NCBI GenBank assembly: GCA_964586235.1
Contig: CAZPIO010000025.1
Location: forward strand, 1 to 64,000
Length of the DNA: 64,000 nucleotides
Reading direction: 5' to 3'
Origin: JAUCQB01 sp964586235
GTDB taxonomy: Bacteria; Planctomycetota; Phycisphaerae; UBA1845; PWPN01
Made by a program: the position numbers and the translations under genes. Within the stretch, counting starts at the first letter, position 1. Every line of letters begins with the position of its first letter. This document shows positions 35,764 to 45,175 of this stretch, in pieces. The notes under the pieces are model-generated. The model made no database searches. It saw only the letters and a list, made by a program, of their open reading frames with translations, and was not told the origin of the DNA.

Positions 35764-36396
35764 TCACGATGCCCACTGGACGCGGGTCCTGCAAACACGA
35801 TGGTGCCAATCCTGCGGGTCGAGACCCACCGCGGCCAGCAATTCAGCCGGCCTCAGCGAGCCACCCGCGGTAATCTGCACCGTCCATCGCAGGATACCCT
35901 CGCATACCAGGGCGTCCGCCAGGTACTGCCTGAGGTCGAGATCCTTCGGCTTCTTCATGCCTGGTCCCGTTCGCTGGATGTTCCACGTCGGCGCCGCCAT
36001 CAGGCGTTGTGTTGTCTCCGTGACGGCTTCGACAAGCTCCGGCGGCAGGGGCAGTTCATACTCGACCCGCACAGGCTGGGGCGGATGCTTCTCGGCGATC
36101 GACCAGGCTTCCGTCAGCGTCAGCCCGGCGGGCACCTGTTCACTCAGCCTGCCGAGCACCTCGTGCGGCTCTGCCGGTTCGGCCAGTTCCACCACCAGCA
36201 GTTCGGCCCGGCTGGCTATGCCCACTGCCCTTGGCAATGGCAGCGACAGCCTCGGCCGGGGATTGAACCCCTGTGAAAACCTGACCGGCACTTGTGCCCG
36301 CGACAGCGCCCGCTCGAACAGACGCATGGTGTCGTGATGCGAGATGAACCGGAGGTCACCCGCGATCACGAAGCGGATCGCCACTCTGTACTGCAA
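35764..36396 (-). CDS. DUF2344 / TIGR03936 radical-SAM-associated protein
   Basis: 210 residues starting (M)QYRVAIRFVIAGDLRFISHH. The blocks LRFISHHDTMRLFERALSRA and RFSQGFNPRPRLSLPLPRAVG are diagnostic for this family, whose exact function is unknown but which occurs next to, or fused with, a radical SAM protein and beside rne/rng. No radical SAM gene is seen here. The only available start is TTG at 36396, since the frame is closed by a TGA upstream and has no ATG before it. Confidence 0.85.
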   Translation of the reverse strand: MQYRVAIRFVIAGDLRFISHHDTMRLFERALSRAQVPVRFSQGFNPRPRLSLPLPRAVGIASRAELLVVELAEPAEPHEVLGRLSEQVPAGLTLTEAWSIAEKHPPQPVRVEYELPLPPELVEAVTETTQRLMAAPTWNIQRTGPGMKKPKDLDLRQYLADALVCEGILRWTVQITAGGSLRPAELLAAVGLDPQDWHHRVCRTRVQWAS

Positions 36397-36573
36397 CTCG
36401 TCTTTGATTTCCTCGTCTAGATTACTGACTCCAAACGTCTCTTTGCTGCGCCGGCATCGTCACGCGCGAGCCGGCCTGCCCTTGACCGACTTATGGGGGT
36501 CCGTCAAGGGCCTGCATATCGTGCAACCACCCCCATGGGTGGATCAGCGTTTCCGTTAACGGCCCGTTCGTTC

Positions 36574-38313
36574 TCACAGGAACTCGGGCCAGATCTTTCG
36601 TGTCTCGTCGCGCAGGTAATTGCTCACCTGCCGGTCCGTATCAAAGGACATCGCCCGCTTGGCCACACGAGCCGCGTGTGCCAGCGAACTCGATCGGATG
36701 ATCTTCTTGATCTCCGGTATGTCGCTCGGGGCCATCGAGAAAAACTTCAGCCCGATGCCCAGGAGCAACAACGTATACATCGGCTCGCCGGCCATTTCCC
36801 CGCACATGCTGCACTGAACTTCGGCCCTCTCAGCGGCCTTGATGATGTCCCGCAGCAGCCGGATCACAACCGGGTGGGAGGCGGTGTAGAGCGAAGCCAC
36901 CCGCTCGTTCCCCCGGTCGACCGCCAGCGTGTACTGGATCAGGTCGTTCGTCCCGATACTGATAAAGTCCACTTCCCGCAGCAGCTCCTTGATCTGCAGG
37001 GCCGCCGCCGGCGTCTCAACCATTATACCAACCGGAATGTCCCGCCTGAAGGGGACGCCCATTTCCTCCAGGTCCTCCATGGCGTCCCCCAGCACGATCT
37101 TGGCCTGCCGCAGCTCCATGAGGCTCGAAATCAACGGGAACATGATCCGCACGTCCCCGTCCACCGAGGCCCGCAGGATCGCCCGAAGCTGGACCTTGAA
37201 CAACTCGAGGTTCTGGAGGCAGTACCGGATCGACCGCAGCCCCAGGAACGGGTTGCGCTCGGGTTCCCGGGCCTGCGACTGGGTGTACTTGTCGGCCCCC
37301 AGGTCCAGGGTGCGGATGGTCACCGGGTGGTCGCCGACCGCCTCGATCACCGAGTGATAGGCCTCGTAGTGCTCCTCCTCCGTCGGCTCAACCTCGCTGC
37401 GGAGGTACAGAAACTCCGTGCGGTACAGGCCGATCCCGTCGGCGCCCTTCTCCACGCAGGTCTTGGCCTCGTACGGGAACTCGATGTTGGTCAGCAGGGT
37501 CACACGCGTGTTGTCGGTGGTGATCGCCGGCTTGTCCCGCAATTCGATCAGGTCGCTGGCCAGGGCGTGGATGCGCTCCTCTTCGACACGGTACTCTTGC
37601 AGCATGTCCGTGTCGGGTCGAATGACCACCAGGCCCTTGGTGCCGTCCAGAACGATCGTGTCGCTCTTGGACACCCGGGTCGAGACATCCTTGAGGCCCA
37701 TCACCGCCGGGATTCCCATCGAGCGAACCACGATGGCGGCGTGACTGGTCAGACCGCCGGCATCCATCGCCACGCCGGAAACCTTTGTCTGGCTGAGGTT
37801 CGCCACTTGCGAGGGTGTCAGATCGTGCGCGACGAGGATGAAGTCCTCGGTCAGGTGGGTCAGTTCCTCGCCGCTCTGGCCGCACAGGTGCCGGAGGAGC
37901 CGGCGCTCGATGTCGTGCACGTCCCGCACTCGCTCCCGCAGAAGCTGGTCCTTCATGTTGAGGAACCGGCGCTGGTAGCCTCGAAGCACCTCACGCACCG
38001 CGTAAGCGGCCGAGTAGTTCTTCTGGGTGATCAGTGAGCCAATCTGCTCGAACAGCCGGTCCTGGCTGAGCACCCCGTAGTGAAAATCGAAGATGGCCGC
38101 GATATCCGGCCCGAGCTGCCGGGCCATGACCTCCTGCAGGCTGTGAAGCTCCGTCAGCGAGGCGTCAAAACCGCTTCTCAGACGCTCGAGTTCAGTGGGA
38201 ATGTCATCGACGGAGACCGTTTTCTGGGCAATACGGTATTCCTCCGCGTCCAGAACCACCGCCTTCGCGATGGTGACGCCCGGAGAAACACCGATTCCCT
38301 TTTTGATCTCCAT
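36574..38313 (-). CDS. ptsI: phosphoenolpyruvate-protein phosphotransferase (PTS enzyme I)
   Basis: 579 residues, normal length. The phosphorylated His is in GGLTSHAAIV near residue 190. The PEP-binding blocks follow: DGIGLYRTEFLYL, NPFLGLRSIRYCL, GIMVETPAA, SIGTNDLIQYTLAVDRGNE and the active-site Cys in QCSMCGEMAG. It transfers phosphate from PEP to HPr. There is no sugar permease (EIIBC) in the cluster; together with ptsN and ptsH it points to regulatory PTS-Ntr phosphorelay. The start ATG gives MEIKKGIGVSPG as expected. Confidence 0.96.
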   Translation of the reverse strand: MEIKKGIGVSPGVTIAKAVVLDAEEYRIAQKTVSVDDIPTELERLRSGFDASLTELHSLQEVMARQLGPDIAAIFDFHYGVLSQDRLFEQIGSLITQKNYSAAYAVREVLRGYQRRFLNMKDQLLRERVRDVHDIERRLLRHLCGQSGEELTHLTEDFILVAHDLTPSQVANLSQTKVSGVAMDAGGLTSHAAIVVRSMGIPAVMGLKDVSTRVSKSDTIVLDGTKGLVVIRPDTDMLQEYRVEEERIHALASDLIELRDKPAITTDNTRVTLLTNIEFPYEAKTCVEKGADGIGLYRTEFLYLRSEVEPTEEEHYEAYHSVIEAVGDHPVTIRTLDLGADKYTQSQAREPERNPFLGLRSIRYCLQNLELFKVQLRAILRASVDGDVRIMFPLISSLMELRQAKIVLGDAMEDLEEMGVPFRRDIPVGIMVETPAAALQIKELLREVDFISIGTNDLIQYTLAVDRGNERVASLYTASHPVVIRLLRDIIKAAERAEVQCSMCGEMAGEPMYTLLLLGIGLKFFSMAPSDIPEIKKIIRSSSLAHAARVAKRAMSFDTDRQVSNYLRDETRKIWPEFL

Positions 38314-38384
38314 GGCTGTCTTTTCTCACCGGAACGCGTCCGCCCGCGGCTTCCCGCGCAACCTCACGCCCAGGGACCCCGTGA

Positions 38385-38735
38385 TCACTCTTCGCCGAAA
38401 CCGGACTTGACCAGCGCCGCCAGTGCCTCGACGGCCTCCTCGGCATCCGCGCCCTTCGCCTGGATCTCGAGTTGCGTTCCCCGGACCGCTTCCAGCAGCA
38501 TCATCTCCATCGGATTCTTCCCGTCCACGGCGTGGTCGCCTTTCCGGACCATAACACCCGACCGGAACTGGTTCGCCAGATCGACGAACTGCATCGTCGG
38601 GCGCATGTGCAACCCAAGGGAATTCTCAATCGTCACGAGGCGAGATGCTTCTGGCAAGGTCGTCTCGGTCTTCTCGAAAAGCCGCAGCCATGAACGCAGT
38701 CCGCCGCCGCGGCGGATGGAGTCGTTCGCAGTCAT
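38385..38735 (-). CDS. ptsH: HPr phosphocarrier protein (PTS-Ntr NPr-like)
   Basis: 116 residues, longer than usual because of a 28-residue N-terminal extension. The active His lies in NSLGLHMRPTMQFV. The Ser46 position, the site used by HPr kinase, reads GKNPMEMMLL with Asn in place of Ser, so control by that kinase is not expected. It begins 4 bases after the ptsN stop and is followed by ptsI at 71 bases, a clear operon. It carries phosphate from EI to EIIA-Ntr. Confidence 0.93.
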   Translation of the reverse strand: MTANDSIRRGGGLRSWLRLFEKTETTLPEASRLVTIENSLGLHMRPTMQFVDLANQFRSGVMVRKGDHAVDGKNPMEMMLLEAVRGTQLEIQAKGADAEEAVEALAALVKSGFGEE

Positions 38736-38739
38736 CCGC

Positions 38740-39213
38740 TTATCCGCTGGGAAGCTCGTCTGCCTCCCGAATCAACTCGTTGATCTCCTCCTTCGTCGAC
38801 GCCTGCCGGAGAAATCGCCGGAAGTTGTCGCGCTGGAGGTGCCTGAAGATGTTCTCCATCGACGCCAGATGCTGGTCGGGATTGTCCAGCGGACTCAGCA
38901 GCAGAACGACGATGTACACCGGGGCCCGGTCCAGGGCGGCGAAATCCACGCCCGTGCTCGATCGACCGATCGTCGCGGCGATCTGCTTCATCGCCGCGTG
39001 ACGAACGTGGGGCACCGCAACGCCTTTGCCGAAACCCGTACTGCCCTGGTTCTCTCGCGCGATGACCGCCTTGCTCACCGCGGCCGCCTGGGCCTCGTCC
39101 AGCCCGATGCTCGTTGCCAGCGATGCCGTCAGCTCCCGAATTACGCCGTTGCGATCCGTCGATTGCAGTTCGGGAACTACCGCATCCGGCACGAAAAAAT
39201 CCGCCAGTTTCAT
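38740..39213 (-). CDS. ptsN: PTS EIIA-Ntr (PtsN)
   Basis: 157 residues starting MKLADFFVPDAVVPEL. The phosphorylated His is in GVAVPHVRHAAM, preceded by the conserved ENQGSTGFGKG. LLSPLDNPDQHLASMENIFR is the usual C-terminal helix region. EIIA-Ntr acts as a regulatory phospho-acceptor with effects on potassium and nitrogen systems in other bacteria. The start at 39213 has AAGG 10 bases upstream; the longer frame begins in the spacer to hpf. Confidence 0.93.
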   Translation of the reverse strand: MKLADFFVPDAVVPELQSTDRNGVIRELTASLATSIGLDEAQAAAVSKAVIARENQGSTGFGKGVAVPHVRHAAMKQIAATIGRSSTGVDFAALDRAPVYIVVLLLSPLDNPDQHLASMENIFRHLQRDNFRRFLRQASTKEEINELIREADELPSG

Positions 39214-39285
39214 TGTCGCACACCTTGGGGGTATCGATCTCCGCCCGGACCAGTCGCCCGGGTGCACCGCCCGTCCAGAACCCGC

Positions 39286-39588
39286 TCAGGCCTGGTGCTT
39301 GCGGTTGCGGTGGATCTCTTTGTGTTTCGTGAGCTGTCGCTCAAGCTTCTCCACGATCAAATCGACCGCTTCGTGGTACTCCTCGGCGTCCACCTGGGCC
39401 ACAAACGTCGTCCGGTGATCCGCATGCATCACCACTTCAAGCCGGTGCTTGGTGGGTTCCTGATCGAGCACAACCTCAATCTTGTCAATCCGATCGTAGA
39501 ACCTCGTCAACTTCGCCAGTTTCTCTTCCGCGTACCGCCGCATGGAATCCGTGAACTCAATGTGGCGGCCCGTTACGGAGATCTGCAC
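39286..39588 (-). CDS. hpf: ribosome hibernation-promoting factor (short form)
   Basis: 100 residues with the HPF/YfiA fold (MQISVTGRHIEFTDSMRRY, KIEVVLDQEPTKHRLEVVMH, EYHEAVDLIVEKLERQLTKH). It binds the 30S decoding region and promotes inactive ribosome states. The start is GTG at 39588: GGAGG lies 7 bases upstream, which rules out the longer frame beginning at 39828. The lack of a C-terminal dimerisation domain marks the short type. It heads the hpf-ptsN-ptsH-ptsI run. Confidence 0.92.
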   Translation of the reverse strand: MQISVTGRHIEFTDSMRRYAEEKLAKLTRFYDRIDKIEVVLDQEPTKHRLEVVMHADHRTTFVAQVDAEEYHEAVDLIVEKLERQLTKHKEIHRNRKHQA

Positions 39589-39915
39589 GGGTGAACCTCC
39601 TTTATCCAAACTCGCCAATGCTCCACCCCGTCCAGACTGTCCGACAGGGGGCTTGGACAATCGACCTTGCCTTGGTCCGGGTGCCTTCTCGTCAGGTTGG
39701 AACGCCTTTCCCGCGCGGATAGCTGGAGCCCCGGCGCCGGGTGCAGCGGTCCTGTCCCCCCAGGCCGAGCCGCGGTGGTGGCTGAATAACAGCTTGGCAG
39801 AGGCATTGCTCGATGAAATGTAAGCCATGCTCGGGCCCGCGTCAATACCAGCCCCGCTTCCGAACGGAAGCCCTTTGTTTGCAATGCCTGACCGCCGGCG
39901 CTAAGATGCCGCGGC
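39589..39915. promoter_or_regulatory. divergent spacer upstream of hpf
   Basis: The 327-base region between two divergent genes must carry promoters for both. I see no strong -35/-10 pair and no dispersed repeat in it. Confidence 0.4.
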
Positions 39916-41754
39916 ATGTACGAGCTCTACTCCGGACAGCGCCCCGGAAACCCGGCGAGAAGCCTCATCGCCACGGCCGTCCTCCTCATTTTAGCTGTCG
40001 GCGTCGCAAAGGCTCTCATCTTGTATCGGGCGCGAGCGGCTTCGGTTCAACTTGGACCACGGAATGAGTACTCGGAAGCCCAACTGGCCTTCCGTCTGCC
40101 CGTCGGGTGGGGGCCCGTCCCCTCCGGCGTCTGGCCGCCAGGGGCCGTGGTCGGCGTCGAGAATCCAGGGACGGAAAAGCGTCGAATGCGTCTTTTCGTG
40201 TTTCGGGGTATCGCTACGAGCGACTCTGCCCCCTCGGAAGGCGGTTTGCGGACTATCCTGGTCGCCGCCAGTGCCTTGGGAGTCGACACGCCGCCAGGCC
40301 GCGAGCCCTCCGGCTCGGTAGGGGGGTTTCCAGGGGTAACCGCCGTTTTGGTTTCCAGGCAGAGACTCAGCGAGGGTGATTACCCCTTCTTCCTCGGCAG
40401 CGCGACTGTTGCCCCAGCCGGAGAGGCGTTTGGTGTCCTCCTCCAGTCCGAAGCCCCGCCCGGCAAGACCGAGCAGACTGTCCTGGATCTGGTCGCCGCG
40501 TCACTGGAGCTCCTGAGTGTTTCGCTCGATGCGGACCCCGACAAGCTGATGGCTGCCGCGGGGATCAGCTTCGAGCCCCCCTCGGGTGTTCGGTTCGCCG
40601 GGCCAGTCGACCCGGGCGTGCCCCGGCTGCGAATGATGGGTGGCGAGCGGGAGGAGGCATGGTATCTCGAACTCAACCGCTTGCCTCTGGTCGGCAAACG
40701 CACCCCGGCGGCCCTGGTTGAGGATCGCGCGTTGTCCGCACAGGAGGAAGCCCGCCTTCCAACGCCCGTTGAGGTTCTTCAGACGGCCGATCGGGAGGCC
40801 GCCCGCGTCAGCGTGGCCGTCTACCCCGACCAGCCGCCGGCGCTTCACGTTATGGCGGTCCGCACCGACCCCCATACTGCCCTGCTGATGGTCGGACGTT
40901 ACGAGTCCAGGGCCGACAAGACATTACGGGATCTCTGCCAATCACTGGCCGGCACTGCGAAGGTGGTCTCGTTCGATGAGCTGGTTGACGTGGAGTCAGC
41001 CTTGAATTCCGGCCGCCGCATGATTCAGGAGGTCACCAGTGAAGGCATGAGCGCTGTATTCCGGGAGCGCGCAGGCAAGAAGTACCGCTTCCGCGTGGCG
41101 GCGCCGATGTTTCGACTGGGCACCTCGGTTGAGAGCTGGAGTTTGATGAGCGACAACGGCCAGACTTGGTGGGATATCACGGACACCTGGACTTTCAGGC
41201 CGGCCTGGCTGGAACGTGATGCCATCGTCCGAGTCGAAGAGTATCGCCTTGCGGATGACGGCATCAGATATCGCTATTCCTTGCGGCGCGATGACGGCGG
41301 CCGGACGACGATCCGCAAGAGCGAAGTTCGTATCGATGACCTGAAAGTGGTCCGCCAGGAGGTGGGGACTCCTCGCGGAACCAGGACGGATGTGATCGAA
41401 GTGGATGACACGTTCGCGTGCAATCCGGTGCTGATGGAAGCGGCGGCCCGGCTCTCCCGCGCCCCCAAGGCCGAGTCGGTCATCATGAGCGGAATCGACA
41501 CATTCACCACCGGGACGGCCTGCTTCGTCATGACGCCGATCGGACGCACGCCCCTGCCCCACTCCGACCTGAAGGACTCCGGCTGGACGGTTCGGCTGAC
41601 GGCTGACTACCATCCCTCGCCGGTATTGCTCTATTTCGACGACCAGGGCTCCCTGGTCGGAACGTCTCATGACGGACTGCAATGGCGGGAAAGGCTGAGT
41701 GAGCCGCCGGAGTCGGAGGAAGAGGCAGACGGCCCGACGCGTTCGAGACGTTGA
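39916..41754 (+). CDS. membrane-anchored hypothetical protein (612 aa)
   Basis: An N-terminal span (SLIATAVLLILAVGVAKALIL) anchors a large beta-rich region. Residues 50-190 look like a PsbP/lipoprotein-type domain (AQLAFRLPVGWGPVPSG, MRLFVFRG), and a second related segment lies at 205-340 (ISFEPPSGVRF, WYLELNRLPL). The C-terminal 260 residues (KYRFRVAAPMFRLGTSVESW, RYRYSLRRDDGGRTTI) form another beta-rich domain. No catalytic motif is visible. It is followed 21 bases later by a protein of similar layout; they probably work together at the cell envelope. Confidence 0.75.
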   Translation: MYELYSGQRPGNPARSLIATAVLLILAVGVAKALILYRARAASVQLGPRNEYSEAQLAFRLPVGWGPVPSGVWPPGAVVGVENPGTEKRRMRLFVFRGIATSDSAPSEGGLRTILVAASALGVDTPPGREPSGSVGGFPGVTAVLVSRQRLSEGDYPFFLGSATVAPAGEAFGVLLQSEAPPGKTEQTVLDLVAASLELLSVSLDADPDKLMAAAGISFEPPSGVRFAGPVDPGVPRLRMMGGEREEAWYLELNRLPLVGKRTPAALVEDRALSAQEEARLPTPVEVLQTADREAARVSVAVYPDQPPALHVMAVRTDPHTALLMVGRYESRADKTLRDLCQSLAGTAKVVSFDELVDVESALNSGRRMIQEVTSEGMSAVFRERAGKKYRFRVAAPMFRLGTSVESWSLMSDNGQTWWDITDTWTFRPAWLERDAIVRVEEYRLADDGIRYRYSLRRDDGGRTTIRKSEVRIDDLKVVRQEVGTPRGTRTDVIEVDDTFACNPVLMEAAARLSRAPKAESVIMSGIDTFTTGTACFVMTPIGRTPLPHSDLKDSGWTVRLTADYHPSPVLLYFDDQGSLVGTSHDGLQWRERLSEPPESEEEADGPTRSRR

Positions 41755-41775
41755 AGAGCCGGCTGAGATGGAAAG

Positions 41776-43281
41776 GTGAATGCCTTCATGATCGCGACTG
41801 CGAATAGTGCGGCCCGGATCGTCATGTGCGCGTGCGCGACGGCGGTTTCGCTGCTGGTTCCGGTTGCCGGCGCTGCGGCGCAGGACGCGGCCGTCGGACA
41901 AGGGCTCCCGCCGGGCGGCATGGGCCCGCGCTACGTGGACGGCAGCTTCGGCTTCGCCCTGACACCCCCGGCCGGCTGCGAGTTGATGCGGGAAAAGCGA
42001 TTCATCAACAAGGACGACGTTGAGCTCGTTCGCTTTGTCCACGCGGGTGCCTTGTGGTTGCTCGGCGTGCGCCAGAGCAAACCGCCCCGGGCCCTCGATC
42101 CCGAGACGCTCGGCGTAGCCGTCGTCGAGGAGGTCAAGCCGACCTGTGAGGATGTCTCGGTTGTCAAGACCTTCAAGACCGAACTCGCCTCGCGCGAGGT
42201 CCTGCGATGCGAGGCGGTGATGACCTCGCGCGGCACGCTTGTGTTGCGGCAGCAGGCCATGATTCGCATCAAACCGTCGGAATACTACGCCCTCGTCTTC
42301 GTGACGCCGCAGTCCGACGAGAAACTGGCCCGCCCGGCTTTCGACAAGGTCCTCGCCAGCTTCGAACTGCTTCGCTCGGAAGCCCAGCAGCAGCAGTTGC
42401 TCGAGGCGCTGGTGCGGGGCAGCTCGCTGCTGCAGTTGGTCAAGTCAGGCTCACTGGACATCCTCAGCAAGGGCCCGCGAGAGGTGTTCTTGCGATACCT
42501 GGAAGGCGACCGGGAGGTCGGCTTCATGCAGATCCGCGCGGAACCGCAGACGGTCGAGCGCCGCAACGGCCTGACGATCTTCAAGTGGTTCTGGTTCTTC
42601 CCGCCGGATGGCAGCGTGACCCTGTTGCAGCAGGACATGTTCGTCACCGCCGACCTGTCTTTCGAAAAATGGCAGAGCCGGCGGTTTACGCTCTCACCAC
42701 CTCCCAAGGGCGGCGGCCAGCGTGAGATTTCCCAGGAGAGGGAGGACGGGAGGCGCCGGAGAGTCGATCTGCTGGTGGCTTACGCGGGCAAATCGACCGG
42801 CGGAGAGGTTACGGAGAAAGGGATCGAGGTCGACGCAACCTACGCGTCGGCCCCGTGGGACATCCTGCTGCCGACACTGGTGGAGCTCAAAAGACCCGAG
42901 TTATACGCCTTCTCCTGGTATGACAGCAGCCGACGGGGCCTGTCGCTCCAGACCTTCCGGATCGCCGGGACCAGAACCACGCCCGCCGGCCTGCAGGCCA
43001 CGGTGATCGAACAGAGCGAGGGCCTCATCCCGCCGATCCACGAGTTGTGGGTCGATCGCGACGGTCAACTGCTGCGGGTGGTGATGAATCTTCCGGGCAA
43101 ACCGGTGGAGATGCTCGCCACGACGCGTCAGGACGTCGAACGCAGGTACGGAACCCGGGTCAAGGAGATTGAGAAGCTGATGCCTGCGCCGCCGCCGCGC
43201 GAGACGGCCCCTGCGGCGGGCAACCCGGCCGCCACCCCCGGCCGTGCCGCCGCCCCGACCCCAGGCAACGTGAACCGCTGA
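41776..43281 (+). CDS. secreted hypothetical protein, likely relative of the preceding gene (501 aa)
   Basis: Signal peptide CATAVSLLVPVAGAAAQ. Residues 50-200 resemble the first domain of the upstream neighbour (GSFGFALTPPAGCELMRE, ALVFVTPQ). Residues 220-460 are beta-rich (EVFLRYLEGDREVGFMQIR, ELYAFSWYDSSRRGLSLQTF, IPPIHELWVDRDGQLLRVV), reminiscent of outer-membrane lipoprotein carrier-like folds. An Ala/Pro-rich tail ends it. The start is GTG at 41776; ATG at 41788 is a reasonable alternative. No function can be assigned. Confidence 0.75.
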   Translation: MNAFMIATANSAARIVMCACATAVSLLVPVAGAAAQDAAVGQGLPPGGMGPRYVDGSFGFALTPPAGCELMREKRFINKDDVELVRFVHAGALWLLGVRQSKPPRALDPETLGVAVVEEVKPTCEDVSVVKTFKTELASREVLRCEAVMTSRGTLVLRQQAMIRIKPSEYYALVFVTPQSDEKLARPAFDKVLASFELLRSEAQQQQLLEALVRGSSLLQLVKSGSLDILSKGPREVFLRYLEGDREVGFMQIRAEPQTVERRNGLTIFKWFWFFPPDGSVTLLQQDMFVTADLSFEKWQSRRFTLSPPPKGGGQREISQEREDGRRRRVDLLVAYAGKSTGGEVTEKGIEVDATYASAPWDILLPTLVELKRPELYAFSWYDSSRRGLSLQTFRIAGTRTTPAGLQATVIEQSEGLIPPIHELWVDRDGQLLRVVMNLPGKPVEMLATTRQDVERRYGTRVKEIEKLMPAPPPRETAPAAGNPAATPGRAAAPTPGNVNR

Positions 43282-43548
43282 TCGCTGTCCTGGCGAGCCA
43301 TGCGGAGGGCTGGTCGGCCGTGATACGGTTTTTTCTGCTATATGCAGGGGAACAATTCGGTCGATATTCTACGCCAAATAGCACGTAACCTGTTTCAAGG
43401 ACAGCACTTGCAGTTCTCATGCCGCGGTCTGTGGTGGGTTCGTTCTGCGCTACGCGGGGGCTGAGGGGCGGGGGGCGGGGGCTGGGGAAGAGGAAGACAC
43501 GGAGACGGGGAGACAGAGGGAGAAGCAGACGAGAGTTCTCCAGGTTAA
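43282..43548. other. spacer with partial repeat copy
   Basis: Contains GGGTTCGTTCTGCGCTACGC at about 43435, a duplicate of the beginning of the large repeat at 43549, and a GACACGGAGACGGGG run (43487-43503). Nothing coding is supported. Confidence 0.6.
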
Positions 43549-44183
43549 CGTTGGGTTCGTTCTGCGCTGCGCGGGGGCCGAAGGGCGCGGGTTGCGGGTC
43601 GGGGGCCGGCGGGATCGCAACTGCGAACCGACAACTGATGGCCGAGCTCTTTCTCCACTTGTCAAAGAACCGGGGACCGGGCGGGGTGGGCCGGTACCTG
43701 GCCGGGTGCGGGCAGAGTATCTCCGCTGGTGCCGTTGCGGGGATAACACGGCGGGCCGCTCGGCAAGACGCGGCTGGGGCAGAACAGGCTGCCGAGCGGG
43801 AATGACGAATGTCGAAGCCCGAATGACGAATGAAGCCCGAATGTCGCAGACTCGCCGTGGCGAGCCCGCCGTGGCGAGTCGAGATCCGAATGACGAGGCA
43901 GAATGAGTTGAACCGCCATGACGCCGCCTTCGACAGGCTCAGGCCAAGGAACGCGCCAAGAAGAGGCGGCAGGTCGCGGTTGGGCCTACGGACAGTCTCA
44001 GATCGGCAATCTGTGACTCCGCCACGGTCCCCACCCCCGAGGCCTCAATCGCGAGACCCTGGTATTCGGATTGGGGTTGAAGTCTCGGGGGCCGCGCGTT
44101 ATGGTCGCTGTACATTGTCCAACGGTACTTGTTCACGCCCGCTAGCCGGCAAGGGTTCGACTTATGCAGCAAGGCGGCTCATT
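43549..44183 (+). repeat. about 650-bp dispersed repeat, copy 2 (inverted relative to 28283-28952)
   Basis: See copy 1. Both ends and most interior blocks match the reverse complement of copy 1. The middle (43775-43910) is replaced by GAATGACGAATG-type simple repeats and GCCGTGGCG units. It directly precedes the accessory island at 44359. Confidence 0.85.
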
Positions 44184-44358
44184 GGGGCGAGACGAAGACC
44201 CGGTGACGGCGTCGACGCAACGCCGCTGGCATCCGGATTGACTGAGGCGGACGAACGTCGTCTCCGTGCCGATCTCGGCAGCACAGGTTACGCTGCCTTG
44301 AGCAGGATAGGGTCCGCCGAAGCTTGGCTGGAATTGGGAAACGTAAAGGGAGCCCGAA

Positions 44359-45027
44359 ATGGACTACCGAGAGGAATCATTTAGACGCAAGTTTGCCGCT
44401 GCCGGGCAACACCTTTCGGTGAGGCCCGAGCAAGTGGTCTCTCTGAAGCTCCGTGGAAAGGTGACTTCATATGATGAGTACAGGCAACTCGTGAGCATTC
44501 TACAGGGCGAGGCGGGACTTCAGTGTTCGGAAATCCAGGCCGATCTGCAGGGGCGCGGCCATCTCCTTGGCGATGGGAAAGCCAAGGTCATCGTCGTCGA
44601 GCACGAAACAGGCCTTGAGATACTCTACATAGCCGGATCGATCGCCTCGCTGATGGGGTTGATACCGCTCGTTTTGCAGGGCTGGCGGGCGCTGCGAGGG
44701 CAGCTCTCGGGAAGGCGAGCAATGCCAGACCACGACATCGAGATTCGCCGAGTTGACGATTCGGGTCACCTTCACGAGGAGCACGTCCACGACCGGCACT
44801 TCGGACCATCTATGACAATCGGCTCGATCCTCCCGGCGCTGGCCACGACAGCCGGTCTGATCGAGACAGAAATCGGGATGCTTAGCCGGCAGGTCCAGGC
44901 ATTGAGTTCTCGGGTGGACGCATTGGAGAAGCAGCGTCGCCTTCCAGCATCATCCACTGTCCGGAAGAGGACCAAGTCCGCAGCGGACAGGTCACGACGT
45001 GGAAAGGGCAAAGGAACGAGGCTCTGA
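44359..45027 (+). CDS. membrane/coiled-coil protein of unknown function, first gene of accessory island
   Basis: 222 residues. The N-terminal 80 residues are alpha/beta (LSVRPEQVVSLKLRGKV, VIVVEHETGLEILY). A membrane segment (IAGSIASLMGLIPLVLQGW) is followed by basic residues, a His-rich acidic stretch (DDSGHLHEEHVHDRHFG), a second hydrophobic stretch (IGSILPALATTAGLIE), a coiled coil (LSRQVQALSSRVDALEKQ) and a very basic tail. The N-terminal half followed by a short hydrophobic span recalls effector-associated EACC1-type proteins of conflict systems, but this is weak. The start ATG has GGGAG 6-7 bases upstream. Confidence 0.65.
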   Translation: MDYREESFRRKFAAAGQHLSVRPEQVVSLKLRGKVTSYDEYRQLVSILQGEAGLQCSEIQADLQGRGHLLGDGKAKVIVVEHETGLEILYIAGSIASLMGLIPLVLQGWRALRGQLSGRRAMPDHDIEIRRVDDSGHLHEEHVHDRHFGPSMTIGSILPALATTAGLIETEIGMLSRQVQALSSRVDALEKQRRLPASSTVRKRTKSAADRSRRGKGKGTRL

Positions 45028-45175
45028 GACGGACCAGAAAACGTGAGAGCCTCATCAATTGCGTCCGGCGCTCCCATGGCTTGAGGCGGACGATCGGTGT
45101 CTGCGCGGCGGTTCGGACGGAGAAGGACAGCATGACTGGGCAGGGCCAAAGGGCCTGGGCGATCAGGATCATTCG

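Noticed and set aside
36493..38037. 514-codon plus-strand frame
   Set aside because: Antisense to ptsI; no recognisable features.
43830..44384. 184-codon plus-strand frame ending at the accessory island
   Set aside because: It runs through the large inverted repeat, is not conserved in the other copy and overlaps the start of the 44359 gene.
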